A stretch of 64,000 bases of DNA from Pseudomonas palmensis. GTDB taxonomy: Bacteria > Pseudomonadota > Gammaproteobacteria > Pseudomonadales > Pseudomonadaceae. The stretch spans positions 62,001-126,000 of the forward strand of contig NZ_JAFKEC010000006.1 in the NCBI RefSeq assembly GCF_017848315.1, in the 5' to 3' direction. Position numbers and translations under genes: made by a program. Below are positions 19,366 to 28,300 of the stretch, piece after piece. The stretch's first letter is position 1, and each line of letters begins with the position of its first letter. A model generated the notes under the pieces. The model was not told the DNA's origin, ran no database searches, and was given only the letters and a program-made list of their open reading frames with translations.

Positions 19366-20334
19366 ATGTCACTTCTACACATCAAGAACCTGAGCGTGCG
19401 CTTCGGCGACGCCTCGGCAGTACCGGTGGTCGACGGCCTCGACCTGAGCGTGGAAAAGGGCGAGGTGCTGGCGATTGTGGGCGAGTCCGGCTCGGGCAAG
19501 TCGGTGACCATGATGGCGCTGATGGGCCTGATCGACGCCCCCGGGCGCATCACCGCCGACGCTTTGACTTTCAACGGCAGCGACATGCTCACCCTGAGCG
19601 GCCGGCAGCGGCGCAAGGTGGTCGGCAAGGACATGGCGATGGTCTTCCAGGACCCCATGACCGCACTCAACCCCAGCTACACCGTGGGTTTCCAGATCGA
19701 GGAGGTGCTGCGCCAGCACCTGGGGCTGCGCGGCAAGGCGGCGCGCCAGCGTGCGCTGGAGCTGCTGAAGAAGGTCGAGATCCCGGCCCCGGAAAGCCGC
19801 CTGGATGCCTACCCCCACCAACTCTCCGGCGGCATGAGCCAGCGCGTGGCAATCGCCATGGCGATTGCCGGCGAACCCAAGCTGCTGATCGCCGACGAGC
19901 CCACCACGGCCCTGGACGTGACCATTCAGGCGCAGATCATGGAGCTGCTGCTCAACCTGCAGAAAGAGCAGGACATGGCGCTGATCCTGATTACCCACGA
20001 CCTTGCCGTGGTGGCCGAAACCGCCCGCCGCGTGTGCGTGATGTATGCCGGCCAGGCAGTGGAAGTCGGCCAGGTGCCCGAGCTGTTCGAGGTGCCTGCG
20101 CACCCCTACAGCGAAGCCCTGCTGGCAGCGATCCCCGAGCACAGCGAAGGCGCCGAGCGCCTGGCGACCCTGCCCGGCATCGTGCCCGGACGCTACGACC
20201 GGCCCCACGGCTGCCTGCTGTCGCCGCGCTGCCCCTACGTGCAGGACCACTGCCGCCAGCAGCGTCCGAGCCTGGACCCCAAGGCCCACAGCCTGGCCCG
20301 CTGCTTCTACCCGCTCAACCAGGAGGTGGCGTGA
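19366..20334 (+). CDS. dppD: Dipeptide ABC transporter ATP-binding protein DppD
   Basis: This 322-residue ABC ATPase has Walker A GESGSGKS, the signature LSGGMSQRV and Walker [14 protein letters not shown]. The oligopeptide C-terminal extension follows ([15 protein letters not shown]). ATG at 19366 follows GAGGAGAAG and gives the expected [11 protein letters not shown]; the longer frame overlaps dppC. Its stop overlaps the dppF start as TGATG. Confidence 0.93.
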   Translation: MSLLHIKNLSVRFGDASAVPVVDGLDLSVEKGEVLAIVGESGSGKSVTMMALMGLIDAPGRITADALTFNGSDMLTLSGRQRRKVVGKDMAMVFQDPMTALNPSYTVGFQIEEVLRQHLGLRGKAARQRALELLKKVEIPAPESRLDAYPHQLSGGMSQRVAIAMAIAGEPKLLIADEPTTALDVTIQAQIMELLLNLQKEQDMALILITHDLAVVAETARRVCVMYAGQAVEVGQVPELFEVPAHPYSEALLAAIPEHSEGAERLATLPGIVPGRYDRPHGCLLSPRCPYVQDHCRQQRPSLDPKAHSLARCFYPLNQEVA

Positions 20335-21302
20335 TGAGCGTCGTACTGACCGCCCGTGACCTCACCCGTCATTACGAAGTGTCCCTGGGCCTGTTCAAGG
20401 GCCATGCCCTGGTACGCGCCCTCAATGGGGTGTCGTTCGAACTGGAGGCCGGCAAGACCCTGGCCGTGGTCGGCGAATCCGGCTGCGGCAAGTCGACCCT
20501 GGCCCGCGCCCTGACCCTGATCGAGGAACCGTCGTCGGGCTCGTTGCAGATCGCCGGGCAGGAGGTGGCCGGTGCCAGCAAGCAGCAGCGCCGGCAACTG
20601 CGCCGCGATGTGCAGATGGTGTTCCAGAGCCCCTATGCCTCGCTCAACCCGCGCCAGAAGGTCGGTGACCAACTGGCCGAGCCGCTGCTGATCAACACCC
20701 GGCTGTCCAGGGCCGAACGCCGCGAAAAGGTGCAGGCGATGATGCAGCAGGTGGGCCTGCGGCCCGAGCACTACCAGCGCTACCCGCACATGTTCTCCGG
20801 TGGCCAGCGCCAGCGCATCGCCCTGGCGCGGGCCATGATGCTGCAACCCAAGGTGCTGGTGGCGGACGAGCCGACCTCGGCGCTGGACGTGTCGATCCAG
20901 GCGCAGGTGCTGAACCTGTTCATGGACCTGCAGAAGGAGTTCAACACCGCCTACGTGTTCATCTCGCACAACCTGGCGGTGGTGCGGCATGTGGCCGACC
21001 AGGTACTGGTGATGTACCTGGGGCGCCCGGCGGAAATGGGGCCCAAGGAGGATATCTATGCCAGGCCTTTGCACCCTTATACCCAGGCCCTGCTGTCGGC
21101 GACCCCGACCATTCACCCCGACCCGCTCAAGCCAAAGATCAGGATCGTGGGCGAGCTGCCCAACCCGCTGAACCCACCGCCGGGGTGCGCGTTCCACAAG
21201 CGTTGCCCGTATGCCACCGAGCGCTGTGCCAGTGAAGAGCCGGCGTTCCGGCCAGTGGGTACACGGCACGTGGCGTGCCACTATGCGGAGCAGTTTCTCT
21301 AG
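20334..21302 (+). CDS. dppF: Dipeptide ABC transporter ATP-binding protein DppF
   Basis: This 322-residue second ATPase has Walker A GESGCGKST, the signature FSGGQRQRIALARA and Walker B VLVADEPTSALDV, plus the C-terminal GCAFHKRCPYATERC motif. The real start is ATG 20334, with GGAGG at 20322-20326 and a one-base overlap with the dppD stop. The frame is open further upstream inside dppD, but that part is shadow sequence. It is the last gene of the dpp operon. Confidence 0.93.
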   Translation: MSVVLTARDLTRHYEVSLGLFKGHALVRALNGVSFELEAGKTLAVVGESGCGKSTLARALTLIEEPSSGSLQIAGQEVAGASKQQRRQLRRDVQMVFQSPYASLNPRQKVGDQLAEPLLINTRLSRAERREKVQAMMQQVGLRPEHYQRYPHMFSGGQRQRIALARAMMLQPKVLVADEPTSALDVSIQAQVLNLFMDLQKEFNTAYVFISHNLAVVRHVADQVLVMYLGRPAEMGPKEDIYARPLHPYTQALLSATPTIHPDPLKPKIRIVGELPNPLNPPPGCAFHKRCPYATERCASEEPAFRPVGTRHVACHYAEQFL

Positions 21303-21318
21303 AACCGCTGCGCCAGCA

Positions 21319-21385
21319 ATCGCGGGTCAAGCCCGCTCCCACACGGATCACTGCTGTCCTTGTGGGAGCGGGCTTGACCCGCGAT
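21319..21385. repeat. Perfect 25-base inverted repeat after dppF
   Basis: Arms 21319-21343 and 21361-21385 are exact reverse complements of 25 bases, with a 17-base loop. The core (CGCGGGTCAAGCCCGCTCCC) differs from the GCCGGC REP class seen elsewhere in the window but is a common Pseudomonas intergenic repeat. It lies 16 bases after dppF and could protect the operon's 3' end. Confidence 0.85.
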
Positions 21386-21432
21386 AGGGCCCTGCAGGTA
21401 TTCTGCTTTCCTACCTCCAATGAGCCAGCCCC

Positions 21433-22266
21433 ATGGCCGCACACCCGATCCCCGACGGCCCCGAACACACCGCCGAAACCGCCGCCACCGTGCTGCGCTA
21501 CCACCTGTGCTGGAAACACCGCGACCTCGACGGCGTGATGGCGCTCTATCACCCCGACATCCAGTACAACGACTTCTTCCAGAACCGCGTACTGCACCTG
21601 GCCGAGCTGCGCGAATACGTGGCCGCCAGCATGCCGCGCCAGGACGGCGAGGACATCGTGCACAGCGACCGCATCCGCACCGACGGCTGCACCGCCTTCA
21701 TCCAGTACCAGGTAACGCTGCGCGGCGGCGACGGCATCACCGCGTTTCGTGCCAGCGAGGCCATCACCGTGCGCGACGGCCTGATCTGGCAGGTCAACGA
21801 ATACGCCTCGCTGGTGCGCGAGCCTTCACGCCACACCGGCCACCCCAGCCTGCGCCCGGCCACCAGCCGCCTGGGCCTGTCACCGCGCCAGCTGAGCTTC
21901 ATGGCCCAGGACTTGCAACACTACTTCACCCGTCGCCAGCCCTATCTGGACCCGCAACTGGACCTGCAACAGGTCGCCCGCGAGTGCGGCTACAGCCGCA
22001 ACCAGATCTCCTACCTGCTCAACCAGGTGCTGGGCCAGAGCTTCTACCGCTACGTCAACCAGGCCCGCCTGCAGCATCTGCTGGCTGAACTGGAGCGCGC
22101 AGGCCCGGCGCCCAAGGTCGATGACCTGGCCTTCGCCGCCGGCTTCAATTCACTGTCGGCGTTCTACAAGTGCTTTCGCCAGCACACCGGCCTGTCGCCC
22201 AAGGCCTACGTGCAACAGATTTCTCTGCGGACACGCACGCAAGACAATCCGCCCGCCCAGCCCTAG
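21433..22266 (+). CDS. AraC-family regulator with N-terminal NTF2/SnoaL-like domain
   Basis: This 277-residue protein has two parts. Residues about 15-135 look like an NTF2/SnoaL-fold domain: TVLRYHLCWKHRDLDGVMALYHPDIQYNDFF...YVAASMP...AITVRDGLIWQVNEY. Residues about 165-260 are an AraC/XylS double helix-turn-helix: LDLQQVARECGYSRNQISYLLNQ and VDDLAFAAGFNSLSAFYKCFRQHTGLSPKAY. The NTF2-like pocket replaces the usual cupin sensor, so it may bind a hydrophobic or amine ligand. It likely controls the downstream oxidoreductase, cupin and binding-protein genes. Domain assignment is by pattern; the ligand is unknown. Confidence 0.82.
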   Translation: MAAHPIPDGPEHTAETAATVLRYHLCWKHRDLDGVMALYHPDIQYNDFFQNRVLHLAELREYVAASMPRQDGEDIVHSDRIRTDGCTAFIQYQVTLRGGDGITAFRASEAITVRDGLIWQVNEYASLVREPSRHTGHPSLRPATSRLGLSPRQLSFMAQDLQHYFTRRQPYLDPQLDLQQVARECGYSRNQISYLLNQVLGQSFYRYVNQARLQHLLAELERAGPAPKVDDLAFAAGFNSLSAFYKCFRQHTGLSPKAYVQQISLRTRTQDNPPAQP

Positions 22267-22304
22267 CATCGGCCCACACCGTTACGGATGTGGAGCCGAA
22301 CACA

Positions 22305-23711
22305 ATGCAGGCATGGCGCAGTATCAGCCTTTGGATGGACCAGCTTGACGAGCCGCTGATCGCGCGCCCGGCGTTGCGCCAGGACCTGGACGTGGATGTA
22401 TGCATCATCGGCGCCGGCTACACGGGCCTGTGGAGCGCCTACTACCTCAAGCGCCAGGCACCGCACCTGAACATCGCCATCGTCGAGGCCAACATCGCAG
22501 GCTTCGGCGCCTCGGGGCGTAACGGCGGCTGGCTGATGGGCAACCTGCTGGGCGAAGACCGCCTGCTGGCCGATTGCTCCCTCGAACAGCGCCGCGACGC
22601 CTATGACCTGCTGCACGGCATCCCCGACGAAGTGGAAACGGTACTCGAGCGCGAAGGCATCCACTGCGACTACCGCAAGGGCGGCGCCCTTTATTGTGCG
22701 GCGCGCTACCCCGAGCAGGAAGCGAGCCTGCGCAGCTACCTGCAAAAGCTCTACCGGCAGGGCCTGAACGAGGCCGAGTATCGCTGGCTGAGCCCGGTCG
22801 AGCTGGCCGCGCAGCTGCGCATCGCCAAGCCCTATGGGGCGATCTACACGCCGAACGTGGCCACCGTGCACCCGGCCAAACTGGTGCGCGGCCTGGCCCG
22901 GGCCGTCGAGCGTCTGGGGGTGAAGCTCTACGAGAACAGCCCGGTCATCGACTGGCACAAGGGGCAGGTACGCACCGCCCAGGCACAGGTGCGCTGCCAG
23001 TGGGTGGTGCCGGCGGTGGAAGGCTATGCCGTCGGGCTGCCGCCGCTGGGTCGCTATCAGTTGCCGGTACAGAGCCTGCTGGTGGCCACCGAGCCGCTGC
23101 CTGAGCAGGTGTGGGAGCAGATCGGGCTGAACGCCGGTCAGGCCTTCAGCGAAAACAGCCGCCAGGTCACCTACGGCCAGCGCAGCGCCGACAACCGCCT
23201 GGTGTTCGGCGCCCGCGGCGGCTATCGCTTCGCAGGGCGCCTGCGCGAAGACTTCACCCTCAGCGACAGCGAAATCGGCCTGCGCCGCTACCTGTTCGGC
23301 GAGCTGTTTCCGCAGCTCAAGAACGTCGACATCACCCACGCCTGGGGCGGCAACCTGGGCATGGCGCGGCGCTTTCGCCCGCACATGCTGTGCGATGCAG
23401 AGCAGGGAATCGCCCTGGCCGGTGGCTATGGCGGCGAAGGCGTGGGCGCCAGCAACCTGGGCGGGCGCACCGTGGCGGCGCTGATCCTGGGCCAACGCAA
23501 CGCACTCACCGCCCAGCCCTGGGTACACCCCGCGGCGCGCCTGAACAGCCTGGCGCGCTGGGAGCCCGAGCCATGCCGCTGGCTCGGCTACAACGCGATC
23601 ATCAAGAGCTTCGTCCACGAAGACCAGACCCTTGCCAACCCGGCCAGCGCCCCCTGGCGCCGGCGCCTGGCCAGCGGTGTGGCGGACTTCATGGAAAGCC
23701 TGATGCACTGA
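22305..23711 (+). CDS. FAD-dependent amine oxidoreductase (DAO family, PuuB-like)
   Basis: This 468-residue flavoprotein has an N-terminal dinucleotide-binding motif at about 33-41 (CIIGAGYTG). The DAO-family FAD motif FGASGRNGGWL and the C-terminal GGYGGEGVGASNLGGR are also present. It resembles gamma-glutamylputrescine oxidoreductase (PuuB) and related enzymes that oxidise secondary or primary amines with release of aldehyde and hydrogen peroxide. ATG at 22305 lies nine bases after GGAG; the longer frame overlaps the regulator gene. With the cupin and PotF-like genes it suggests uptake and oxidation of a polyamine-like compound. Confidence 0.85.
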   Translation: MQAWRSISLWMDQLDEPLIARPALRQDLDVDVCIIGAGYTGLWSAYYLKRQAPHLNIAIVEANIAGFGASGRNGGWLMGNLLGEDRLLADCSLEQRRDAYDLLHGIPDEVETVLEREGIHCDYRKGGALYCAARYPEQEASLRSYLQKLYRQGLNEAEYRWLSPVELAAQLRIAKPYGAIYTPNVATVHPAKLVRGLARAVERLGVKLYENSPVIDWHKGQVRTAQAQVRCQWVVPAVEGYAVGLPPLGRYQLPVQSLLVATEPLPEQVWEQIGLNAGQAFSENSRQVTYGQRSADNRLVFGARGGYRFAGRLREDFTLSDSEIGLRRYLFGELFPQLKNVDITHAWGGNLGMARRFRPHMLCDAEQGIALAGGYGGEGVGASNLGGRTVAALILGQRNALTAQPWVHPAARLNSLARWEPEPCRWLGYNAIIKSFVHEDQTLANPASAPWRRRLASGVADFMESLMH

Positions 23712-23736
23712 CTTCCCCCTGCACAGGACCACCGGC

Positions 23737-24078
23737 ATGCGCATTACCCAGTTCAAGCACACCCATAGCGTCGCTCTCGAACAGTCAAACCCGGTGGCCG
23801 TGCCCCTGGGCGAGCCGGTGGCGGTCACCTCGGTGACCTGCGTGGAGCGCAACGACGGCGTCGAAACCGGCATCTGGGAATGTACCCCGGGCCGCTGGCG
23901 GCGCCAGATCGAGCAGCAGGAGTTCTGCCACTTCATCAAGGGCCGCTGCACCTTCACCCCCGATGGCGGCGAGCCGCTGACCATAGAAGCCGGCGACGCA
24001 CTGATGTTGCCGGCCAACAGCACCGGTATCTGGGATATCCACGAGACCGTGCGCAAGACCTACGTATTGATTTTCTGA
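23737..24078 (+). CDS. Small single-domain cupin protein
   Basis: This 113-residue protein fits the cupin_3 (DUF861) pattern: TGIWECTPGRWRRQIEQQEFCHFIKGRCTFTPDGGE, then AGDALMLPANSTGIWDIHETVRKTYVL. The usual metal ligands of the family are reduced, with a His at EFCHF but few others, so it may be non-enzymatic or bind a metal weakly. It is 25 bases after the oxidoreductase and 54 before the binding protein, so it is probably in the same transcript. A role next to an amine oxidase is often seen for such cupins but is not defined. Confidence 0.78.
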   Translation: MRITQFKHTHSVALEQSNPVAVPLGEPVAVTSVTCVERNDGVETGIWECTPGRWRRQIEQQEFCHFIKGRCTFTPDGGEPLTIEAGDALMLPANSTGIWDIHETVRKTYVLIF

Positions 24079-24132
24079 TCCTTTGATCGCCTGCCTCCTT
24101 CGACAAAAACAGACCAAGCAAGGAATCCGGAC

Positions 24133-25212
24133 ATGCGCCCATTGCTCTTCGCCCCGCTGTTGCTGGCCGCCTCCATCGCCCAGGCGGCCGACTCGGTAAA
24201 AATCTACAACTGGTCCAGCTACATCGCCCCCGACACCCTGAAGAACTTCCAGGCCGCCAGCGGCATCGTGCCCACCTATGACGTGTTCGACAGCAACGAG
24301 ACCCTCGACGGCAAGCTGATGACCGGCAATTCGGGCTACGACGTGGTGTTCCCCTCCAACCACTTCATGGCCCGGCAGATCCAGGGCAAGGCGCTCAAGG
24401 CGCTGGACAAGCGCCAGTTGCCCAACTGGAAGAACCTCAACCCGGTGCTGCTCAAGGCGCTGGAAGTCAACGACCCGGGCAACCGCTACGGCTTCCCCTA
24501 CCTGTGGGGCAGCACCGGCATCGGCTACAACATCGACAAGGTCAAGGCGGCGCTGGGCGAGAATGCCCCGGTGGACTCCTGGGACCTGATCTTCAAGCCA
24601 GAGAACATCAGCAAGCTCAAGAGCTGCGGCGTGGCGATCCTCGACAACGGCCCCGAACTGCTGCCGATCGCGCTCAACTACCTGGGCCTGCCGCACCACA
24701 GCCAGGACCCGGCCGACTACGAGAAGGCCAAGGCCCTGCTGATGAAGGTGCGCCCGTACATCAGCTACTTCCACTCCTCCAAGTACACCGGCGACCTGGC
24801 CAACGGCGATATCTGCGTGGTGGTGGGCTTCTCCGGCGACGTGCTGCAGGCCAGAAACCGTGCAGAAGAGGCCAGAAACGGGGTGAAGGTGGGCTATGAG
24901 ATCCCCAGGGAAGGCGCGCCGATGTGGTTCGACATGGTCGCCATGCCCGCCGATGCCCCGGACGAAAAGGCCGGCTATGCCTACATGAACTACCTGTTGC
25001 AACCCGAGGTGATGGCCGACATCAGCAACCATGTGCAGTACGCCAACGGCAACCAGGCAGCCGACCGCCTGGTGGACCCGGCGCTCAAGGCCAACAGCAT
25101 GATCTACCCGACCGATGCCATGCTCGGCAAGCTGTTCGCCCTGCAGGCCATGCCGGCCAAGATCGACCGCCTGCGCACCCGCATCTGGACCAGCATCAAG
25201 GCCGGCAACTGA
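24133..25212 (+). CDS. PotF/SpuD-like polyamine-type periplasmic binding protein, orphan
   Basis: This 359-residue binding protein has a signal peptide ending SIAQA and is close to PotF: KIYNWSSYIAPDTL, FPYLWGSTGIGYN, VVVGFSGDVLQA and a C-terminal RLRTRIWTSIKAG. From my memory of PotF, putrescine contacts include Asp39, Trp244, Asp247 and Asp278. Here Asp247 and Asp278 equivalents are kept (Asp236, Asp267). The Asp39 position is Ser29 and the Trp244 position is Phe233. The pocket therefore keeps one amine site but loses the distal carboxylate. No permease or ATPase gene is adjacent, so it must use one elsewhere. Confidence 0.85.
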   Translation: MRPLLFAPLLLAASIAQAADSVKIYNWSSYIAPDTLKNFQAASGIVPTYDVFDSNETLDGKLMTGNSGYDVVFPSNHFMARQIQGKALKALDKRQLPNWKNLNPVLLKALEVNDPGNRYGFPYLWGSTGIGYNIDKVKAALGENAPVDSWDLIFKPENISKLKSCGVAILDNGPELLPIALNYLGLPHHSQDPADYEKAKALLMKVRPYISYFHSSKYTGDLANGDICVVVGFSGDVLQARNRAEEARNGVKVGYEIPREGAPMWFDMVAMPADAPDEKAGYAYMNYLLQPEVMADISNHVQYANGNQAADRLVDPALKANSMIYPTDAMLGKLFALQAMPAKIDRLRTRIWTSIKAGN

Positions 25213-25329
25213 GCCACCCTGCAATAGATACCACCCTCGGCCTGTGTGCCCCGGCAGCCTGAAGCCCTTGCCGGGGCAACAGCGCAGCCCGCCCGTTGCC
25301 CGGCGTCCATCCACTGCCGAGCACACACC

Positions 25330-28300
25330 ATGCCCTTGAAGACCCTGCCGTACTTTCACCGCATTGCGCTGCGCCAGCGCTTTGCCGATCACCTGGCACA
25401 GGCCCGAGACAGCCTCGATGACGAGGAGCATCGCTGGCTGCAAGGCTGGCTGCAGGCGCCAGGGCCCGACGCGCCGCGAATCGACCGCCTGAGCGCGATC
25501 ACCGCCAGCGCCCACGCCAGCGAACTGACCGCCAGCCTGCTGCTGAGCCGCAGCACGCACCCCCGTGTTTTTTTCTACCACCCGTTGCTGGGGCTGCTGC
25601 GCTTCGAAGACCGTACCCAGCTCAAGCACCACCTCGTTGAACTGCTGAGCAGCGGCCACCCGCACGTACTGCTGCACTACATCGCCCCCAGGGATCGCCT
25701 GCTGGCAGGCCAGGGCGGCATCGTGGATGTTCAGGTCGAACGGCTGGAGGACGAGGTGTTCGAGTACCTGATGCTGGTCATCGCCGCTCGCCAGGGCCAG
25801 GCGCTGGGCGAGCTGCAGCAGCAGGTACTGGGCCAGCCGCCAGCAGACTCGTTATGGGAGCAGGCCCTGGCCACCACCACCGCTACCGCTGCAGCGGCGC
25901 CGCAGCGCCTGGCGGCGGCACGCGACTGCCAACGGCAACTGCACCGGTACTGGCATACCGCCAAGGCCGGCAGCGACACGCCGGCCCGGCAACTGGCCCG
26001 CCTGATGGGCGCGCGCGTGCGCGAGGCGATCACGCGCCAGGCCTGGGCCAGCGCCCTTGCCGAAACCGACCACGCAGCGCTGCTGCAATGGCTGGACACC
26101 GAGGCCCTCTCGCCCCTGCAGGCGTTCAGCCTCAACGTCACCACCGCGCAAGGCCACAGCCAACTGCTCGAGGGCGTGCTCGCGCTCGGCACCCGTGCCG
26201 GCCCGGTGTTCACCTGGTGTGCTGCACGCGGGCTGGAGCGCCATGCCAGCAAGCGGGCGTTGTTATCGTCGCTGACCGACCCCCGGTTACGCGACAGCTG
26301 GCGCCCGGTGGTCAGCCCATCGCGGCAGAGCCAGCTGGGCGCCTTGCGCATCAGCGCCCTGCACCTGCAACCGCTGACCGCCCCTGCACTGGACAGCTGG
26401 GTTGGCCAGGTGCTGAGCGCCCAGCAACAGGACATCGAAACACAACTGCGCCATGACAGCGGCCAGGACGGTTATCAGGCATGCCGCCAGGCGCTGGACC
26501 TCGACAGTCGACTGGCCGGCGAACTCGCGCGTCTGGGCACCTCGCCCCACGCCCACGACAGCCCGGCCACCCTGGCCCGGCTGCAAACGTCGGCACAGGC
26601 AGCCGGCGCTGACCTGGAGGAACTGAACCGGCTGGTGAGCGCACTGACCGGCCACGCGCAGGCACTGTTCGAAGAGGTACCAGGCCTGGAGGCGGTGACT
26701 GCGGCAGGGCTCGACCAGGCCCTTGCCGCAGTGCTGGACAAGGGCCCGCCAGTGACCCAGGTACGCCTGGGTCAGCCCGGCGCCGGGCGCACCTGGCTGA
26801 GCCTGGCCGAGCTGGTGTGGCAGCGGCTCGGCGGTATCGGTACCTCGCTGGATGAACGCTGGCTGGTCAGCGGCCCGGTGGTGGCCGAACAGCCTGTGGC
26901 CTTGCCTGCGCTCGACCTGGCGCTGGCCCGACAGGCTGTCGCACAGGTCGCCGATGCCACCGCCAGCCAACTGACGAGCGCCCTGACGCAGTATCAAGCG
27001 CAGCGACGCACGTACCTCAAGCACCTGTGGCAACTGGCCCTGACCCTCGAATACCGCCTGCTCGACCACGACAGCCTGCTGCCAGCCTCGGCACGCGCGC
27101 TGATTCACGCCGCCCTGTTTCCGGCGCCCTCGCCGGCAGCGCCGGCCTGGGCCTGGCAACTGGCCCTGGACCAGGCGCCCAGCAGCGAGGCCCTGCTGCT
27201 GACCCGCCAGCCGCTCGAGGCACAGCCCGATCTGTGGCTGCTGTGGACCCTCGACCAGGGCTTTGCCGCATTCACCTCGCGCCTTGCGCTGGAGCAGGCC
27301 GACGCAGCGCGCTACCCCGCCGCGCAACGCTTTCAATGGCTGGCGCTGGCAGGCGCGCCTGCGCACCACCTGCAGAGCTGGCAGGCCGAACACGACGTGG
27401 CCGCAACGCGGCGCGCCTTCGACCGGCTCACCCGGTGCGGCCTGCCTGCCGCACACCTGCCCGACCTGCTGCGCAGCACGCTCGACACGCCTGGCACGCT
27501 GCGCTACCTGCAGCGTCTGCAGCGCCTGGCCAGTGCCCGGCGCCTGCGTGGCCATCTGCCTGACTGGCTGGCGCAGGCCGCCCCCAGCGAACAGTACGGC
27601 TACCTGCAGGTTCTGGGGCGCAACCTGCTGCAAAGCCCGTCACCACAGGACTACCTGTTCGACATCCCGGCGGTGACCGACTATGCCCGCCAACGGGTTC
27701 AGGCCCGCCTGGACCAGGACTTCGCGGCCGGCCGCTACCCTGCCGACCAGCTGTTGATCACCACCACGCGCTGGGTCACCGCGTTGCCGCCCACCGGTGA
27801 GGTCCCCACAGGCGAAGCGGCCGCCAGCATCCAGCATCGCCAGACGCTGGTCGACTACGCGCTCAACCATTACCGCGACTGGGACCACGCCATCACCGCA
27901 ATCACGCTCGAGGGCGACATGACCGTGCCTGCGCGCATCGATGCCGCCTACCTGCGGGCGCTGGTGCGCGAACTGGACCTGGGTCAAGGCTATCGCCAGC
28001 TGCTGGCCGAGCAACTGGACCGCGACCATGCGAGCTACCCCAGGCGCCTGCGGCTGTTCTGCCGGCAATTGCCGGGGCAACTGCTGGAAGCGGCGTGGCG
28101 CGCCCGGCTCCAGGGGCAACTGGGCGCAGCCGACGTCGAGTGCATCCGCGCCGTCGTCGAGCAGCCCGACGCCACCGCCCGTGACCAGCTGCCAGCCCCC
28201 GCCGCACAACTGGTGCCCCTGGAACTGATCGCCGACAGCGGCCTGCCCCCCGATACCGTGCCCGGGGTGTACCTGTTCATGTACGCCAGCCCCGCGCCCG

